Of a DNA stretch of 64,000 nucleotides, positions 53,643 through 64,000 are shown piece by piece; position 1 is the stretch's first letter; each line of letters starts with the position of its first letter. Made by a program: the position numbers and the translations under genes. This DNA is from Paraburkholderia bannensis NBRC 103871 (GTDB lineage: Bacteria > Pseudomonadota > Gammaproteobacteria > Burkholderiales > Burkholderiaceae). The stretch covers positions 1 to 64,000 of the forward strand of contig NZ_BAYA01000009.1 of NCBI RefSeq assembly GCF_000685015.1, written 5' to 3'. The notes beneath the pieces are model-generated. The model was not told the origin of the DNA. It worked only from the letters and a program-made list of their open reading frames with translations, and searched no databases.

Positions 53643-54674
53643 TTATTCAGCGATGGCCTTGCCGCTAGCGTCCTTGACCTTTTCCTTCCACTGCGACTTG
53701 ATTTCGCTCACAACCGATTGCGGCAGCGAGATGTAGTCGAGGCTGTCAGCAGCCGGCGTACCGTTCTTGAAAGCCCAGTCGAAGAACTTGAGCGTTTCCT
53801 TGCCTTGATCCGGCTTGTCCTGTGCCGTGTGCAGCAGAACGAACGTGGCGCCAACGACCGGCCATGCTTCCTTGCCCGGCTCGTTCGTCAGGATCTGGTA
53901 GAACGACTTCTTCCAGTCTGCGCCAGCAGCCGCTGCCTTGAACGTGTCCGTGCTCGGCTCGACGACCGTGCCCGACTCGTTCTTCATGGCAGTGTAGACC
54001 ATGTGATTTTGCTTGGCGTACGCCCATTCGACGTAGCCGATCGAGCCCGGCAGGCGCTGCACGAAGGCTGCGACGCCGTCGTTGCCCTTGCCGCCCGTAC
54101 CCGTCGGCCAGTTGACCGTCGAGCCTTCGCCGACCTTGCTCTTCCACTCGGCGTTGACCTTCGAGAGGTAGTTCGTCCAGATGAAGCTGGTGCCCGAACC
54201 GTCAGCGCGGCGAACCACGGCGATGTCCAGATCCGGCAGCTTGACCTTCGGGTTCAGGGCGACGATGGCCGGATCATTCCACTTCTTGATCTTGCCGAGG
54301 TAGATGTCGCCGAGCACTTCGCCCGACAGCGTGATTTCACCAGCCTTGATGCCCGGCACGTTGATCGCCGGCACGACGCCGCCCACCACCGTCGGGAACT
54401 GGAACAGGCCTTCCTTGGCCAGTTCGTCGTCCTTCAGGGGCGCGTCCGAACCTGCGAAGTCAACCGTCTTGGCGACGATCTGCTTGATACCGCCCGACGA
54501 GCCGATGCCTTGGTAGTTCACCTTGCCGCCGCCCGACTTTTGATAGGCGTCCGCCCATTTCGTGTAGATCGGTGCTGCAAAGGTGCTGCCCGCGCCAGTG
54601 ATGTCAGCAGCGTGGGCTGCCATCGCGAAGAGGGCGCCAGCAACGCCAGCGAGCGCGGTTTGCATCAATTTCAT
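53643..54674 (-). CDS. pstS: Periplasmic phosphate-binding protein PstS
   Basis: The 343-residue protein has a signal peptide (cleavage after Ala22, '[15 protein letters not shown]') and the phosphate-binding loops '[16 protein letters not shown]' near 25-40, '[11 protein letters not shown]' near 57-67 and '[12 protein letters not shown]' near 155. It captures phosphate for PstCAB. GGAGG precedes the ATG. A run of Pho-box repeats lies 55 bases upstream. Confidence 0.97.
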   Translation of the reverse strand: MKLMQTALAGVAGALFAMAAHAADITGAGSTFAAPIYTKWADAYQKSGGGKVNYQGIGSSGGIKQIVAKTVDFAGSDAPLKDDELAKEGLFQFPTVVGGVVPAINVPGIKAGEITLSGEVLGDIYLGKIKKWNDPAIVALNPKVKLPDLDIAVVRRADGSGTSFIWTNYLSKVNAEWKSKVGEGSTVNWPTGTGGKGNDGVAAFVQRLPGSIGYVEWAYAKQNHMVYTAMKNESGTVVEPSTDTFKAAAAGADWKKSFYQILTNEPGKEAWPVVGATFVLLHTAQDKPDQGKETLKFFDWAFKNGTPAADSLDYISLPQSVVSEIKSQWKEKVKDASGKAIAE

Positions 54675-54728
54675 GAGACCTCCAAGTGTGTGAGCGGATA
54701 ACGACAGGGCGAAGAATAGGGCCTCTTT

Positions 54729-54767
54729 GTGACAGTACCGTGACGATTCATGAAGCAGTCGTGACAG
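54729..54767. promoter_or_regulatory. Tandem Pho boxes upstream of pstS
   Basis: On the reverse strand CTGTCAC-gact-GCTTCAT-gaa-TCGTCAC-ggta-CTGTCAC gives four PhoB half-site-like repeats, phased 11, 10 and 11 bases. This is the clearest of the three Pho sites and sits where PhoB would activate pstSCAB-phoU. Confidence 0.8.
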
Positions 54768-55097
54768 TACGATTACCGGCTGAAAGGCGGGGATAGAATG
54801 AAGAAGGCGTTTACTTCAGGCGCAATGACGCCCTGATCGCGTGCGCTGGCGCGCGCGGCAGCCCGTGGGGCGGGCATTTGCCGAAGTCGCGGGGTCGGAC
54901 TCGCAGGTCTGCGTGCGACTGTTTGAAAGCCGTCTGAAACCGTCGGTGGAACGTTTGCTCCAGCCGCAAAAAAATCATTGCGGTGGACGGTCGTTCAGAG
55001 GCTGAAAATGCAGGCGCGGCACCTTGTCGCAGACAAGATGCCGCTTATTTCCGCCAGATCTTGCCGGTCTGGCGGATCGGGGCGCTCAGGCCGGCAG
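54768..55097. other. Region between the pstS Pho boxes and glmM
   Basis: No gene with coding character is seen. A stem-loop at about 55014-55044 (GCGGCATCTTGTC-TGC-GACAAGGTGCCGC on the reverse strand, one G-T) lies 54 bases after the glmM stop and may end its transcript, though the T-run is short. The rest is unremarkable. Confidence 0.4.
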
Positions 55098-56450
<1,353 letters not shown>

Positions 56451-56560
56451 ACCTCAAACCTCACATTGACACTGTTGTATGGCGCCGGGGCTTTATCGAT
56501 GCCCCGTCGCGCCCTGTTCTCTCAACGCCCTGCCGCTTGCACGGCTTTTCCCAGCTAGCG

Positions 56561-57451
56561 CTAGCTGCGTTCGGCCTCGCGCATCGCGCCCCAGACCTTG
56601 AGCGCGTCCACGGTCGGCGCGACGTCGTGCACGCGGATAATCGCCGCGCCCTTCTGCGCCGCGCACACCGCCGCCGCCACACTGGCCGCAATACGCTCGG
56701 GCGCCGGCCGGCCGATCAACGCGCCGAGCATCGACTTGCGCGACATGCCCGCAAGGATCGGATACGGTGCAACGCCAGCGACGACGTCCGGCGCGGTTTG
56801 CGGCAGGTGCGCGAGCAAAGCGTAATTATGCTCGACCACCGCCTTGCCGAACCCAAACCCCGGGTCGACACTGATGCGAGCTTTCGCGATGCCCGCGCCT
56901 TCGAGTTCGGCGCAACGCGCCTGCAAGAACTCCCGCACTTCGCTCACGACATCGACGTAATCGGGCTCGCCCACCTGCATCGTCTGCGGCTCGCCAAGCA
57001 TGTGCATCACACACAGGCCGCAGTTGCTTCCACGCACCGCGTCGATGGCCCCCGGCATGCGAAAACCCCAGATGTCATTGATCAGATCCGCACCGGCCGC
57101 CAGCGCGTGACGCATCACTTCGGGCTTGTAGGTATCGATCGACAGCGGCACACCGGCGTCTTTCAGGCGCTCGACCAGCGGGATCACGCGGGCGAGTTCC
57201 TCGTCGAGCGGCACGGGCGGCGCGCCCGGGCGGGTCGATTCGCCGCCAATGTCGATGATGTCGACGCCGTCATCCAGCATCTGTTGCGCGCGGCGCATGG
57301 CATCGTCGAAGGCGATAAAGCTGCCGCCATCCGAGAACGAATCCGGGGTCGCGTTGAGGATCCCCATGACGAGCGGACGCTCGAAAGTCAGCGTGAAACG
57401 ACCGCAGATCAGCGGTTCGGGCAGATTACCCTGCGAAGTGAGTTTGGGCAC
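56561..57451 (-). CDS. folP: Dihydropteroate synthase
   Basis: The 296-residue TIM-barrel enzyme joins p-aminobenzoate to dihydropterin pyrophosphate in folate synthesis; it is the sulfonamide target. It shows 'VMGILNATPDSFSDGG' near 28-43, 'DIIDIGGESTRPGA' near 64-77 and 'ISVDPGFGFGKAVVEHN'. The start is a GTG at 57451 without a clear ribosome site. It lies between ftsH and glmM. Confidence 0.95.
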   Translation of the reverse strand: MPKLTSQGNLPEPLICGRFTLTFERPLVMGILNATPDSFSDGGSFIAFDDAMRRAQQMLDDGVDIIDIGGESTRPGAPPVPLDEELARVIPLVERLKDAGVPLSIDTYKPEVMRHALAAGADLINDIWGFRMPGAIDAVRGSNCGLCVMHMLGEPQTMQVGEPDYVDVVSEVREFLQARCAELEGAGIAKARISVDPGFGFGKAVVEHNYALLAHLPQTAPDVVAGVAPYPILAGMSRKSMLGALIGRPAPERIAASVAAAVCAAQKGAAIIRVHDVAPTVDALKVWGAMREAERS

Positions 57452-57623
57452 GTCAAGAAACGTCAGATGTGTAACGAAATGCAGCCGCCAGCTGCGACCC
57501 GGCGGCGCAGCCAGTCAAGGCTGCGCCGCCGGTCACAGTACAAAGCGGCCAGAAATGCAAAACGGGCCGGTGTGAAGATCACACCGGCCCGCAACTCTAC
57601 TCGATCTGGCGAACCGCAGTGGG

Positions 57624-59519
57624 TCAGGCCGGCTGGGTCGCGCTGCTGCCCGGCTTGACTTCGCTGCCCGTGCTGCTGCCGCCCGACGACGAGGCGTCGC
57701 CAGCAGACGGCGTGCTCTTGGGCGAGCGCGGCGGACGGCCAGCCATGATGTCGTTGATCTGATCGGCGTCGATCGTCTCCCACTCCATCAGCGCGGCAGT
57801 CATCGCTTCGACCTTGTCGCGATTCTCGTCCAGCAGACGCTTCGCGAGGTTGTACTGTTCGTCCAGCACGCGGCGGATTTCCGCGTCGACCTTTTGCTGG
57901 GTCGCTTCCGAGATGGCACGCGTGAAGCCCTTGCCGAACGGGCCGCCTTCGTTCTCATCGTCGGCGTAGACCATCGGCCCCAGCGCGTCGGTCATGCCGA
58001 AGCGCGTAACCATTGCGCGCGCTGTCTGCGTCGCCTTGTTGAAGTCGTCCGATGCACCCGTGCTGATCAGGTTCATGAACAGCTCTTCCGCAACACGGCC
58101 GCCGAACAGGATCGCGAGACGGTCAAGCAGATAGTCCTTCGAGTACGTCTCGTTGTCGTGCTCCGGCAACTGCCACGTCACACCCAGTGCGCGACCGCGC
58201 GGGATGATCGTGACCTTGTGCACCGGATCGGCCTTCGGCAACAGCTTGGCGATCACCGCGTGGCCCGACTCGTGATACGCCGTGGCGCGTTTCGCTTCTT
58301 CGCGAATCACGGCCGACTTGCGCTCCGGGCCCATGAAGATCTTGTCCTTCGCGTCTTCGAAGTCCTGCATTTCGACGATGCGCTTGCCGCGACGCGCTGC
58401 GAACAGCGCCGCTTCGTTCACGAGGTTCGCGAGGTCAGCACCCGAGAAACCCGGCGTGCCACGTGCGATCACCGCTGCATCGACGTCGTTGGCGATCGGC
58501 ACCTTGCGCAGGTGCACCTTCATGATCTGTTCGCGGCCACGGATGTCCGGCAGACCGACATAGACCTGGCGGTCGAAACGGCCCGGACGCAGCAGCGCCT
58601 TGTCCAGCACGTCCGAACGGTTGGTTGCCGCGATCACGATGACGCCCGAGTTGGCTTCGAAACCGTCCATCTCGACCAGCATCTGGTTCAGCGTCTGTTC
58701 GCGCTCGTCGTTACCGCCGCCCATGCCGGCGCCGCGATGACGACCGACCGCGTCGATTTCGTCGATGAACACGATGCAGGGCGCGTGCTTCTTGGCCTGC
58801 TCGAACATGTCGCGCACGCGGGCCGCGCCCACGCCAACGAACATTTCAACGAAGTCCGAACCGGAGATGCTGAAGAACGGCACCTTCGCTTCGCCGGCGA
58901 TGGCACGCGCGAGCAGCGTCTTACCGGTACCCGGAGGGCCGACCAGCAACACGCCGCGCGGGATGCGCCCGCCCAGCTTCTGGAATTTTTGCGGATCACG
59001 CAGGAAATCGACGAGCTCGGACACTTCTTCCTTGGCTTCGTCGCAGCCTGCGACGTCGGAGAAGTTCACCGCGTTGTTGTTCTCGTCGATCAGACGGGCA
59101 CGCGATTTACCGAACGAAAACGCCCCGCCTTTGCCGCCCCCCTGCATCTGCCTCATCATGTAGAACCAGAACACGATGATGAGTATGGTCGGCCCAAGGT
59201 AATACAGCGCAGACACGAGCGCGTTCGGCTCTTCGTCAGCCTTGCCGCTCACCTGCACGTTGTACTTCATCAGGTCGCCGACCATCCAGATGTCACCCGG
59301 GGAGACGATCTGGTATTTCTGGCCATCGGCCGGAGTGACCGTGAGGTTCCGCCCCTGCACTACGACGCTCTTGACCTTGCCATTCTTTGCGTCGTCCATG
59401 AACTGCGAATAGGAAACGCCTTCCTGGACACGGGGCTTGTCGAACTGCTTGAACACCGTAAACAGCACCAGTGCGATCACCAGCCACACTGCTGCTTTCG
59501 AAAACATGTTGTTGTTCAA
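57624..59519 (-). CDS. ftsH: ATP-dependent zinc metalloprotease FtsH
   Basis: The 631-residue membrane protease has two helices (about 8-24 and 103-122) around a periplasmic domain, the AAA module with Walker A 'GPPGTGKT' at 194-201 and 'FIDEIDAVG' at 251-259, and the zinc site HESGH at 416-420. It degrades misfolded membrane proteins and regulators such as LpxC or sigma-32. The start is TTG at 59519 ([10 protein letters not shown]) with AAGGAG seven bases upstream. The C-terminus is Ser/Gly-rich. Confidence 0.97.
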   Translation of the reverse strand: MNNNMFSKAAVWLVIALVLFTVFKQFDKPRVQEGVSYSQFMDDAKNGKVKSVVVQGRNLTVTPADGQKYQIVSPGDIWMVGDLMKYNVQVSGKADEEPNALVSALYYLGPTILIIVFWFYMMRQMQGGGKGGAFSFGKSRARLIDENNNAVNFSDVAGCDEAKEEVSELVDFLRDPQKFQKLGGRIPRGVLLVGPPGTGKTLLARAIAGEAKVPFFSISGSDFVEMFVGVGAARVRDMFEQAKKHAPCIVFIDEIDAVGRHRGAGMGGGNDEREQTLNQMLVEMDGFEANSGVIVIAATNRSDVLDKALLRPGRFDRQVYVGLPDIRGREQIMKVHLRKVPIANDVDAAVIARGTPGFSGADLANLVNEAALFAARRGKRIVEMQDFEDAKDKIFMGPERKSAVIREEAKRATAYHESGHAVIAKLLPKADPVHKVTIIPRGRALGVTWQLPEHDNETYSKDYLLDRLAILFGGRVAEELFMNLISTGASDDFNKATQTARAMVTRFGMTDALGPMVYADDENEGGPFGKGFTRAISEATQQKVDAEIRRVLDEQYNLAKRLLDENRDKVEAMTAALMEWETIDADQINDIMAGRPPRSPKSTPSAGDASSSGGSSTGSEVKPGSSATQPA

Positions 59520-59657
59520 AGCACCACTCCTTCACTCATAGACGGGCGCCTACATTTGCCTTGCGACACCACCAAAGCATTCTAATCCAGTACGCAGGGC
59601 CTCGCCATAACGTTTCGCTAAGGCATAAATAGCCGCAACGCCTTGCCGGGACAACCT

Positions 59658-59682
59658 CCCGGAGCTTATCCGGGCGTTTTTT
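59658..59682 (+). terminator. Forward-strand terminator antisense to the ftsH-rlmE spacer
   Basis: CCCGGA-GCTTA-TCCGGG followed by CGTTTTTT forms an intrinsic terminator reading rightwards, although ftsH and rlmE on both sides read leftwards. It may end a short antisense or intergenic RNA. Confidence 0.5.
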
Positions 59683-59739
59683 CACCGCCCCTGCAGGACG
59701 CCTGACGCACTGGAACCGATCCTTGCGTAATGCCCGAGG

Positions 59740-60402
59740 TTAACGGGGTCGCTTCAGATGTTTGCCCAATATAAACGTTTCGGCCGATTTATCGCGCGAA
59801 GCCTTCGGTTTGCGCGCGGCCACGACCTTGAACTGATGCTTGAATTTCTCGACGATCTGGCTGTAACCACTGCCGTGAAAGCATTTTACTAAAAGGGCAC
59901 CATCCGGTTTCAAATGATTCTGCGAAAACTCTAGGGCGAGATCGCAGACGTGTTCGATGCGCGCGGCATCAGCCAGCGCGACCCCGGACAGATTGGGCGC
60001 CATATCCGAAATTACAAGATCCACCGGACGGCCGCCGACGATTTCTTCCAGTTGCTCAAGCACGCTGTCCTCGCGGAAGTCGCCTTGCAGGAATTGCACG
60101 TCGGAAATCGGCTCCATCGGCAGGATGTCGAGCGCAATGATCGTACCGTCGATGCCCCCCTGGCGTTGTTCGTCGCGTTTCGAGCTCTGGGCGAGCTTGT
60201 TGCGCGCGTACTGGCTCCAGCTGCCCGGCGCGGCGCCAAGGTCGACGATGACCATGCCCGGGCGGATCAGCTTGTCCTGCTCGTCGATTTCCTTGAGCTT
60301 GTAGGCGGCGCGGGCGCGATAACCCTCCCGCTGCGCCAGCTTCACGTACGGATCGTTGATATGGTCGTGCAGCCACGACGTGTTGAAGCGGTTTTTTGCC
60401 AT
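59740..60402 (-). CDS. rlmE: 23S rRNA 2'-O-ribose methyltransferase RlmE (FtsJ)
   Basis: The 220-residue enzyme methylates U2552 of 23S rRNA. It shows '[20 protein letters not shown]' at the start, SAM loop '[14 protein letters not shown]' near 53-66, and '[12 protein letters not shown]' near 129-140 containing the catalytic Asp, with the later lysine in 'LVKCFHGSG'. The ATG at 60402 gives the family N-terminus. rlmE next to ftsH is a conserved order. Confidence 0.96.
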   Translation of the reverse strand: MAKNRFNTSWLHDHINDPYVKLAQREGYRARAAYKLKEIDEQDKLIRPGMVIVDLGAAPGSWSQYARNKLAQSSKRDEQRQGGIDGTIIALDILPMEPISDVQFLQGDFREDSVLEQLEEIVGGRPVDLVISDMAPNLSGVALADAARIEHVCDLALEFSQNHLKPDGALLVKCFHGSGYSQIVEKFKHQFKVVAARKPKASRDKSAETFILGKHLKRPR

Positions 60403-60662
60403 TAAAGATGAACTCTTGCTGCGTGATGTCGCGCTTTTAGCGGATAATACGCGTTTAATTCGTGCGGCCGTCGCGGCCCGTGCGGCTAAGCCGGCGTGTT
60501 CGTACCGCCACACCTGCCCACATCAGCCCGCGCCACGCCGTTCTCCACGGTTTTCCGTTGTTTCCGACGCGCCTTTCGCCTTCCTGTGCGCCTGTCCCTC
60601 TTCATGAGGCCCGACAGGCTGCCCGGCGAGCGCCGTCATTTTAGTCGAGTCTGCCACATCCC

Positions 60663-61202
60663 ATGCCCGCCCTCTCTCTTACTGCCGAACAGCGCTCCGA
60701 ACTGCGTTCCCAGGCTCACGCCCTCAAACCGGTCGTGCTCATCGGCGCCGAGGGATTGACCGACGCCGTCATCAAGGAAATCCAGGTTCACCTTGGCGCG
60801 CACCAGCTCATCAAGGTTCGCGTGTTCGGCGACGAGCGCGAAGAGCGCATCGCGATCTACGAAGAAATCTGCGATCGCCTGAACGCCGCCCCGGTTCAGC
60901 ACATCGGCAAGCTGCTGGTGATCTACAAGCCCGAAGAAGCCAAGGCGAAGACCACGACGGCCCGCGCCGGCGCCCGCGGCACCGTGACGCGCCCGTCCGG
61001 CGACGTGCCGAGCGCACGCGAAGCTGGCAAGCGCGCCCCGCGCGTCGTGAAGGTCGTCAAGCCCAGTGAAAACCCGATGCGCAAGCCGAAGGCGCAAAAG
61101 GTCACGGTCAAGGGCAACGAGCGCGTCACGCAAGGCGGCAACGTCAAGCGTGCCAAGAAGCGCCAGACCAGCTCGAAGCGCGCCCACCAGGGTTCGAAGT
61201 AA
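60663..61202 (+). CDS. yhbY: YhbY-type ribosome assembly RNA-binding protein (CRM domain) with basic tail
   Basis: The 179-residue protein begins with a CRM domain (about 1-97) including 'LKPVVLIGAEGLTDAVIKEI' and 'GDEREERIAIYEEIC', as in YhbY, which binds pre-50S particles. A Lys/Arg-rich tail of about 80 residues ('KVVKPSENPMRKPKAQKVTV' and 'KRAKKRQTSSKRAHQ') is longer than the enterobacterial form. It is divergent from rlmE. A terminator follows. Confidence 0.9.
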   Translation: MPALSLTAEQRSELRSQAHALKPVVLIGAEGLTDAVIKEIQVHLGAHQLIKVRVFGDEREERIAIYEEICDRLNAAPVQHIGKLLVIYKPEEAKAKTTTARAGARGTVTRPSGDVPSAREAGKRAPRVVKVVKPSENPMRKPKAQKVTVKGNERVTQGGNVKRAKKRQTSSKRAHQGSK

Positions 61203-61233
61203 GCTCGACGCGGTTTCGAACCCGCTTCGAAAT

Positions 61234-61265
61234 AAAAAGCGCGGCCTGTGTGCCGCGCTTTTTTT
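61234..61265. terminator. Terminator after yhbY
   Basis: AAAAAGCGCGGC-CTGTGT-GCCGCGCTTTTT with T-rich end; it also works in reverse, where it would end the DUF4149 gene's transcript. Confidence 0.8.
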
Positions 61266-61284
61266 CGCCGCCGCCCTGACGGGC

Positions 61285-61815
61285 TCAGCGGCGCGTGGAC
61301 GGCAGCAACCAGACGAGCCACGCACCCAGCAGGCTCTCGACCAGATAAAACAGGCTCGAGATGCCGTGCAGCATGCCAAAGCGGCTCGCATATGCCGAAT
61401 GTGCGATGTCTACGCCCGCCTGCATCGCATTCATGCGCATGGCGTTCATGAACGGCTGCAGCGCGTAATAGCCGATCACCACGCACAGCAGCATGCCGAC
61501 CAGCAGCCAGCGCAGGCGGCGATACCCTACTTCCCCGCACCGCACGAATACATTCGCGAGCACGAGCAGCAGCACGCCGCACACAAGTCCGATCATGCCT
61601 TCGATGCGAAAGAGCTGAGCCGCAAGCGCGCCCGCCGACATGCGGTCGAGCGACGCGAACAGCACCGGCGCGACCGCATAACCGATGGTCAGCTGGCTGC
61701 CCACCCACAACATGGCGATCAGCGCGAACAGGCGATGCGGCACGAGCGAGCCGGATACGCCCGATGAGGCAGCGTTGATCTCGGCGCGCACATCATTTTT
61801 CACATCGTGACTCAT
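61285..61815 (-). CDS. DUF4149 domain membrane protein
   Basis: The 176-residue protein has four hydrophobic helices (about 28-48, 68-90, 100-122 and 148-172) with 'GSQLTIGYAVAPVLFASL' near 38-56, the DUF4149 opening. Function is unknown. It lies 12 bases after greA in the same direction and is probably the last gene of a carB-greA transcript. Confidence 0.82.
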   Translation of the reverse strand: MSHDVKNDVRAEINAASSGVSGSLVPHRLFALIAMLWVGSQLTIGYAVAPVLFASLDRMSAGALAAQLFRIEGMIGLVCGVLLLVLANVFVRCGEVGYRRLRWLLVGMLLCVVIGYYALQPFMNAMRMNAMQAGVDIAHSAYASRFGMLHGISSLFYLVESLLGAWLVWLLPSTRR

Positions 61816-61827
61816 GATCGCGCCCCG

Positions 61828-62304
61828 TCAGACGTAGCGAACCTCGATGACTTCGTATTCGCGCACGCCGCTCGGGGCCTGCACGGCCGCAACGTCGCCT
61901 TCCGACTTGCCGATCAGCGCGCGCGCGATGGGCGAGCTCACCGAAATCAGGCCGTGTTCGAGGTCGGCTTCGTCGTCGCCGACGATCTGGTACGTCACGG
62001 TATTGCCCGATTCGAGGTCTTCGAGATCGACGGTCGAACCGAACACGACGCGGCCGTCCGCTTCGAGCGTAGCCGGGTCGATGACCTGAGCCGCTGCCAG
62101 CTTCGATTCGATCTCGGCAATACGGCCCTCGATGAAACCCTGCTTTTCCTTCGCTGCGTCGTATTCGGCGTTTTCCGAGAGATCGCCCTGCGCGCGCGCT
62201 TCAGCGATCGAATTGATGACCGCCGGACGCTCGACGGATTTCAGGCGTTGCAGTTCTCCACGGAGTTGGTCTGCACCGCGCTTGGTCAAGGGAATCGTGC
62301 TCAT
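61828..62304 (-). CDS. greA: Transcription elongation factor GreA
   Basis: The 158-residue protein has the N-terminal antiparallel coiled coil, with '[20 protein letters not shown]' carrying the acidic tip residues that stimulate RNA cleavage by stalled RNA polymerase, and a globular C-domain ending '[13 protein letters not shown]'. The ATG at 62304 is chosen; the 42 upstream open codons run through the structured spacer. Confidence 0.96.
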   Translation of the reverse strand: MSTIPLTKRGADQLRGELQRLKSVERPAVINSIAEARAQGDLSENAEYDAAKEKQGFIEGRIAEIESKLAAAQVIDPATLEADGRVVFGSTVDLEDLESGNTVTYQIVGDDEADLEHGLISVSSPIARALIGKSEGDVAAVQAPSGVREYEVIEVRYV

Positions 62305-62366
62305 AAACAACTCGTTCAGCCGCTTGGGGCCGTATTGATGCCGCATGCAATACACATTGCGGCCAT

Positions 62367-62459
62367 AAAAAAAATCACCGCGGTTAAGTGCATCCCGCGA
62401 GGGCAGCTGCGCACGCAGGCGCAGCCTCAAAACCCTGTTGGGACGCCGCTTAACCGCGG
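62367..62459 (-). ncRNA. Structured spacer between carB and greA ending in T8
   Basis: On the carB transcript CCGCGGTTAAG (62459-62449) pairs exactly with CTTAACCGCGG (62388-62378), enclosing about 60 bases that hold GCTGCGC/GCGCAGC and GTCCC/GGGA pairs, then TGATTTTTTTT. It may be a complex terminator or an attenuator for greA. No known riboswitch class is recognised. Confidence 0.5.
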
Positions 62460-62512
62460 CACATTCAGCTATGTTTGCCTGTCTCGTTTCTATTGGACAG
62501 ACAATCGAAGCC

Positions 62513-64000
62513 TTAGTTTAGGCGAGCGTGGAGGCCTTGTAAATCATAGACTTCCAGGTTCTTCAGGTAGCGCAGACCTTCGACGGCGGCGCGCGCGCCG
62601 GACATCGTCGTGTAGTACGTGACCTTGTTCGCCTGCGCGCTCATGCGGATCGAGCGCGAATCGGCAATCGCCGCGCGGGTTTCGTCGACGGTCGTGAAGA
62701 CCAGCGAAATCTCGCCGTTCTTGATCATGTCGACAATGTGCGGACGGCCGTCCTTCACCTTGTTGACGACCTTGACCGGCACGCCAGCCGCTTCGATCGC
62801 GGCAGCGGTGCCGCGCGTGGCGACGATCGCGTAACCGAGTTCGTGCAGCATGCGCGCGACTTCGACGGCCTTCGGCTTGTCCGAATCCATCACGGTGATG
62901 AACACCGTGCCTGATTCCGGCAGACGCGAACCCGCTGCGAGCTGCGACTTGAACAGCGCTTCACCGAAGGTCTTGCCCACGCCCATCACTTCGCCGGTCG
63001 AACGCATTTCGGGCCCGAGCACCGGATCGACAGCCGGGAACTTGACGAACGGGAACACCGCTTCCTTCACGCTGAAGTACGGCGGCACGACTTCCTTCGT
63101 CACGCCCTGGTCCGCCAGCTTCTGGCCGACCATCGCACGCGCCGCGATCTTCGCGAGCGGCAGGCTGGTCGCCTTCGACACGTACGGGACGGTACGCGAA
63201 GCGCGCGGGTTCACTTCCAGCACGTAGATGATGTCCTTCTTCGAACCGTCATCCTGCGGCACTTGCTGGATCGCGAACTGCACGTTCATCAGGCCGACCA
63301 CGTTCAGCGCCTTGGCCATCGCGGCGGTTTGACGCTTGAGTTCGTCGACGGTTTCCTTCGACAGCGAGTACGGCGGCAGCGAGCAGGCCGAGTCGCCCGA
63401 GTGGACGCCTGCCTGTTCGATGTGCTCCATCACGCCGCCGATGAACACGTCCGTGCCATCGGAGATGCAGTCCACGTCGCATTCGATCGCGTCGTTCAGG
63501 AAGCGGTCGAGCAGCACCGGCGAATCGTTCGACACCTTCACGGCCTCGCGCATGTAGCGTTCGAGGTCGCGCGGCTCGTGGACGATTTCCATGGCGCGGC
63601 CGCCGAGCACGTACGACGGACGCACGACGAGCGGGTAGCCGATTTCGTCGGCGAGCTTGAGCGCTTCGTCTTCGGCGCGTGCGGTGCGGTTCGGCGGCTG
63701 GCGCAGGCCCAGGTCCTGCAGCAGCTTCTGGAAGCGCTCGCGGTCTTCGGCCGCGTCGATCATGTCCGGCGAGGTGCCGACGATGGGCACGCCGTTCGCT
63801 TCAAGGTCGAGCGCGAGCTTCAGCGGCGTCTGGCCGCCGTACTGCACGATCACGCCAACCGGCTTTTCCAGGTCGACGATTTCGAGCACGTCTTCGAGCG
63901 TCAGCGACTCGAAGTACAGACGGTCGGACGTGTCGTAGTCGGTCGAAACAGTCTCAGGGTTGCAGTTGACCATGATGGTTTCGTAGCCGTCTTCGCGCAT
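62513..64000 (-). CDS. carB: Carbamoyl-phosphate synthase large subunit, C-terminal part (cut by window edge)
   Basis: The 495 residues seen cover the second ATP-grasp domain ('[20 protein letters not shown]' at the edge, '[16 protein letters not shown]', 'DVDCISDG', '[18 protein letters not shown]') and the C-terminal allosteric MGS-like domain. The full enzyme is about 1080 residues. CarAB makes carbamoyl phosphate for arginine and pyrimidines. The Met at 64000 is internal. It precedes greA by about 208 bases. Confidence 0.97.
   Translation of the reverse strand: MREDGYETIMVNCNPETVSTDYDTSDRLYFESLTLEDVLEIVDLEKPVGVIVQYGGQTPLKLALDLEANGVPIVGTSPDMIDAAEDRERFQKLLQDLGLRQPPNRTARAEDEALKLADEIGYPLVVRPSYVLGGRAMEIVHEPRDLERYMREAVKVSNDSPVLLDRFLNDAIECDVDCISDGTDVFIGGVMEHIEQAGVHSGDSACSLPPYSLSKETVDELKRQTAAMAKALNVVGLMNVQFAIQQVPQDDGSKKDIIYVLEVNPRASRTVPYVSKATSLPLAKIAARAMVGQKLADQGVTKEVVPPYFSVKEAVFPFVKFPAVDPVLGPEMRSTGEVMGVGKTFGEALFKSQLAAGSRLPESGTVFITVMDSDKPKAVEVARMLHELGYAIVATRGTAAAIEAAGVPVKVVNKVKDGRPHIVDMIKNGEISLVFTTVDETRAAIADSRSIRMSAQANKVTYYTTMSGARAAVEGLRYLKNLEVYDLQGLHARLN

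Overview
This 64 kb window is GC-rich, densely coding chromosomal DNA with betaproteobacterial gene order. I place it in the Burkholderiaceae, most like Burkholderia, Paraburkholderia or Caballeronia. The reasons are the ftrABCD iron operon, an imuA-imuB-dnaE2 mutasome cassette, the hemP and bfd iron genes, an ornithine-lipid gene next to ppx/ppk, and the order carB-greA-yhbY-rlmE-ftsH-folP-glmM-pstSCAB-phoU-phoBR. I could not run searches, so the species is open. No rRNA, CRISPR array or intact insertion sequence was seen.

Layout. 1-1.1 kb: the 5' end of a type VI secretion vgrG leaving the left edge, a tiny upstream ORF coupled to it, and a junction of two broken gene fragments, one phage-like; this is the only accessory-looking stretch. 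1.2-5.7 kb: acetate use (acs, a DUF4212 protein and a sodium/solute symporter). 6-9.4 kb: an EamA exporter, a UPF0114 membrane protein and class I fumarase. 9.6-13.9 kb: iron handling (bfr, bfd, tonB-exbB-exbD) with murI embedded. 14.4-17.5 kb: a LysR regulator divergent from a pirin, then OsmC-like and AtaL-like proteins. 17.6-22.3 kb: hemP with a candidate sRNA behind it, a GlcG/HbpS-like protein, and ftrABCD. 22.5-33.7 kb: uvrB, an aromatic aminotransferase, a bdhA-patatin pair, an aldo/keto reductase, rlmJ, two small proteins, and a copper regulator with its chaperone. 33.8-39.8 kb: the SOS mutasome imuA-imuB-dnaE2 behind a near-perfect LexA box. 40 kb: tRNA-Pro(TGG), then a flavoprotein and sixA.

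42.6-54.8 kb is a phosphate-response island: olsB, ppx, ppk, phoR, phoB, phoU, pstB, pstA, pstC and pstS. Three sites with 11-bp-phased repeats resembling Pho boxes lie upstream of olsB, between ppx and ppk, and upstream of pstS. The genes together cover phosphate import, sensing, polyphosphate turnover and a phosphorus-free membrane lipid. 55-64 kb is conserved housekeeping DNA: glmM, folP, ftsH, rlmE, yhbY, a DUF4149 protein, greA and the 3' half of carB, which leaves the right edge.

Iron is the second theme. Four Fur-box-like 7-1-7 palindromes sit ahead of bfr, bfd, hemP and ftrA. The most interesting unannotated signals are the candidate RNA downstream of hemP, the folded carB-greA spacer, the fused gene remnants near 0.83-1.1 kb, a 20-residue membrane ORF before tonB, and the coupled micro-ORF before vgrG.
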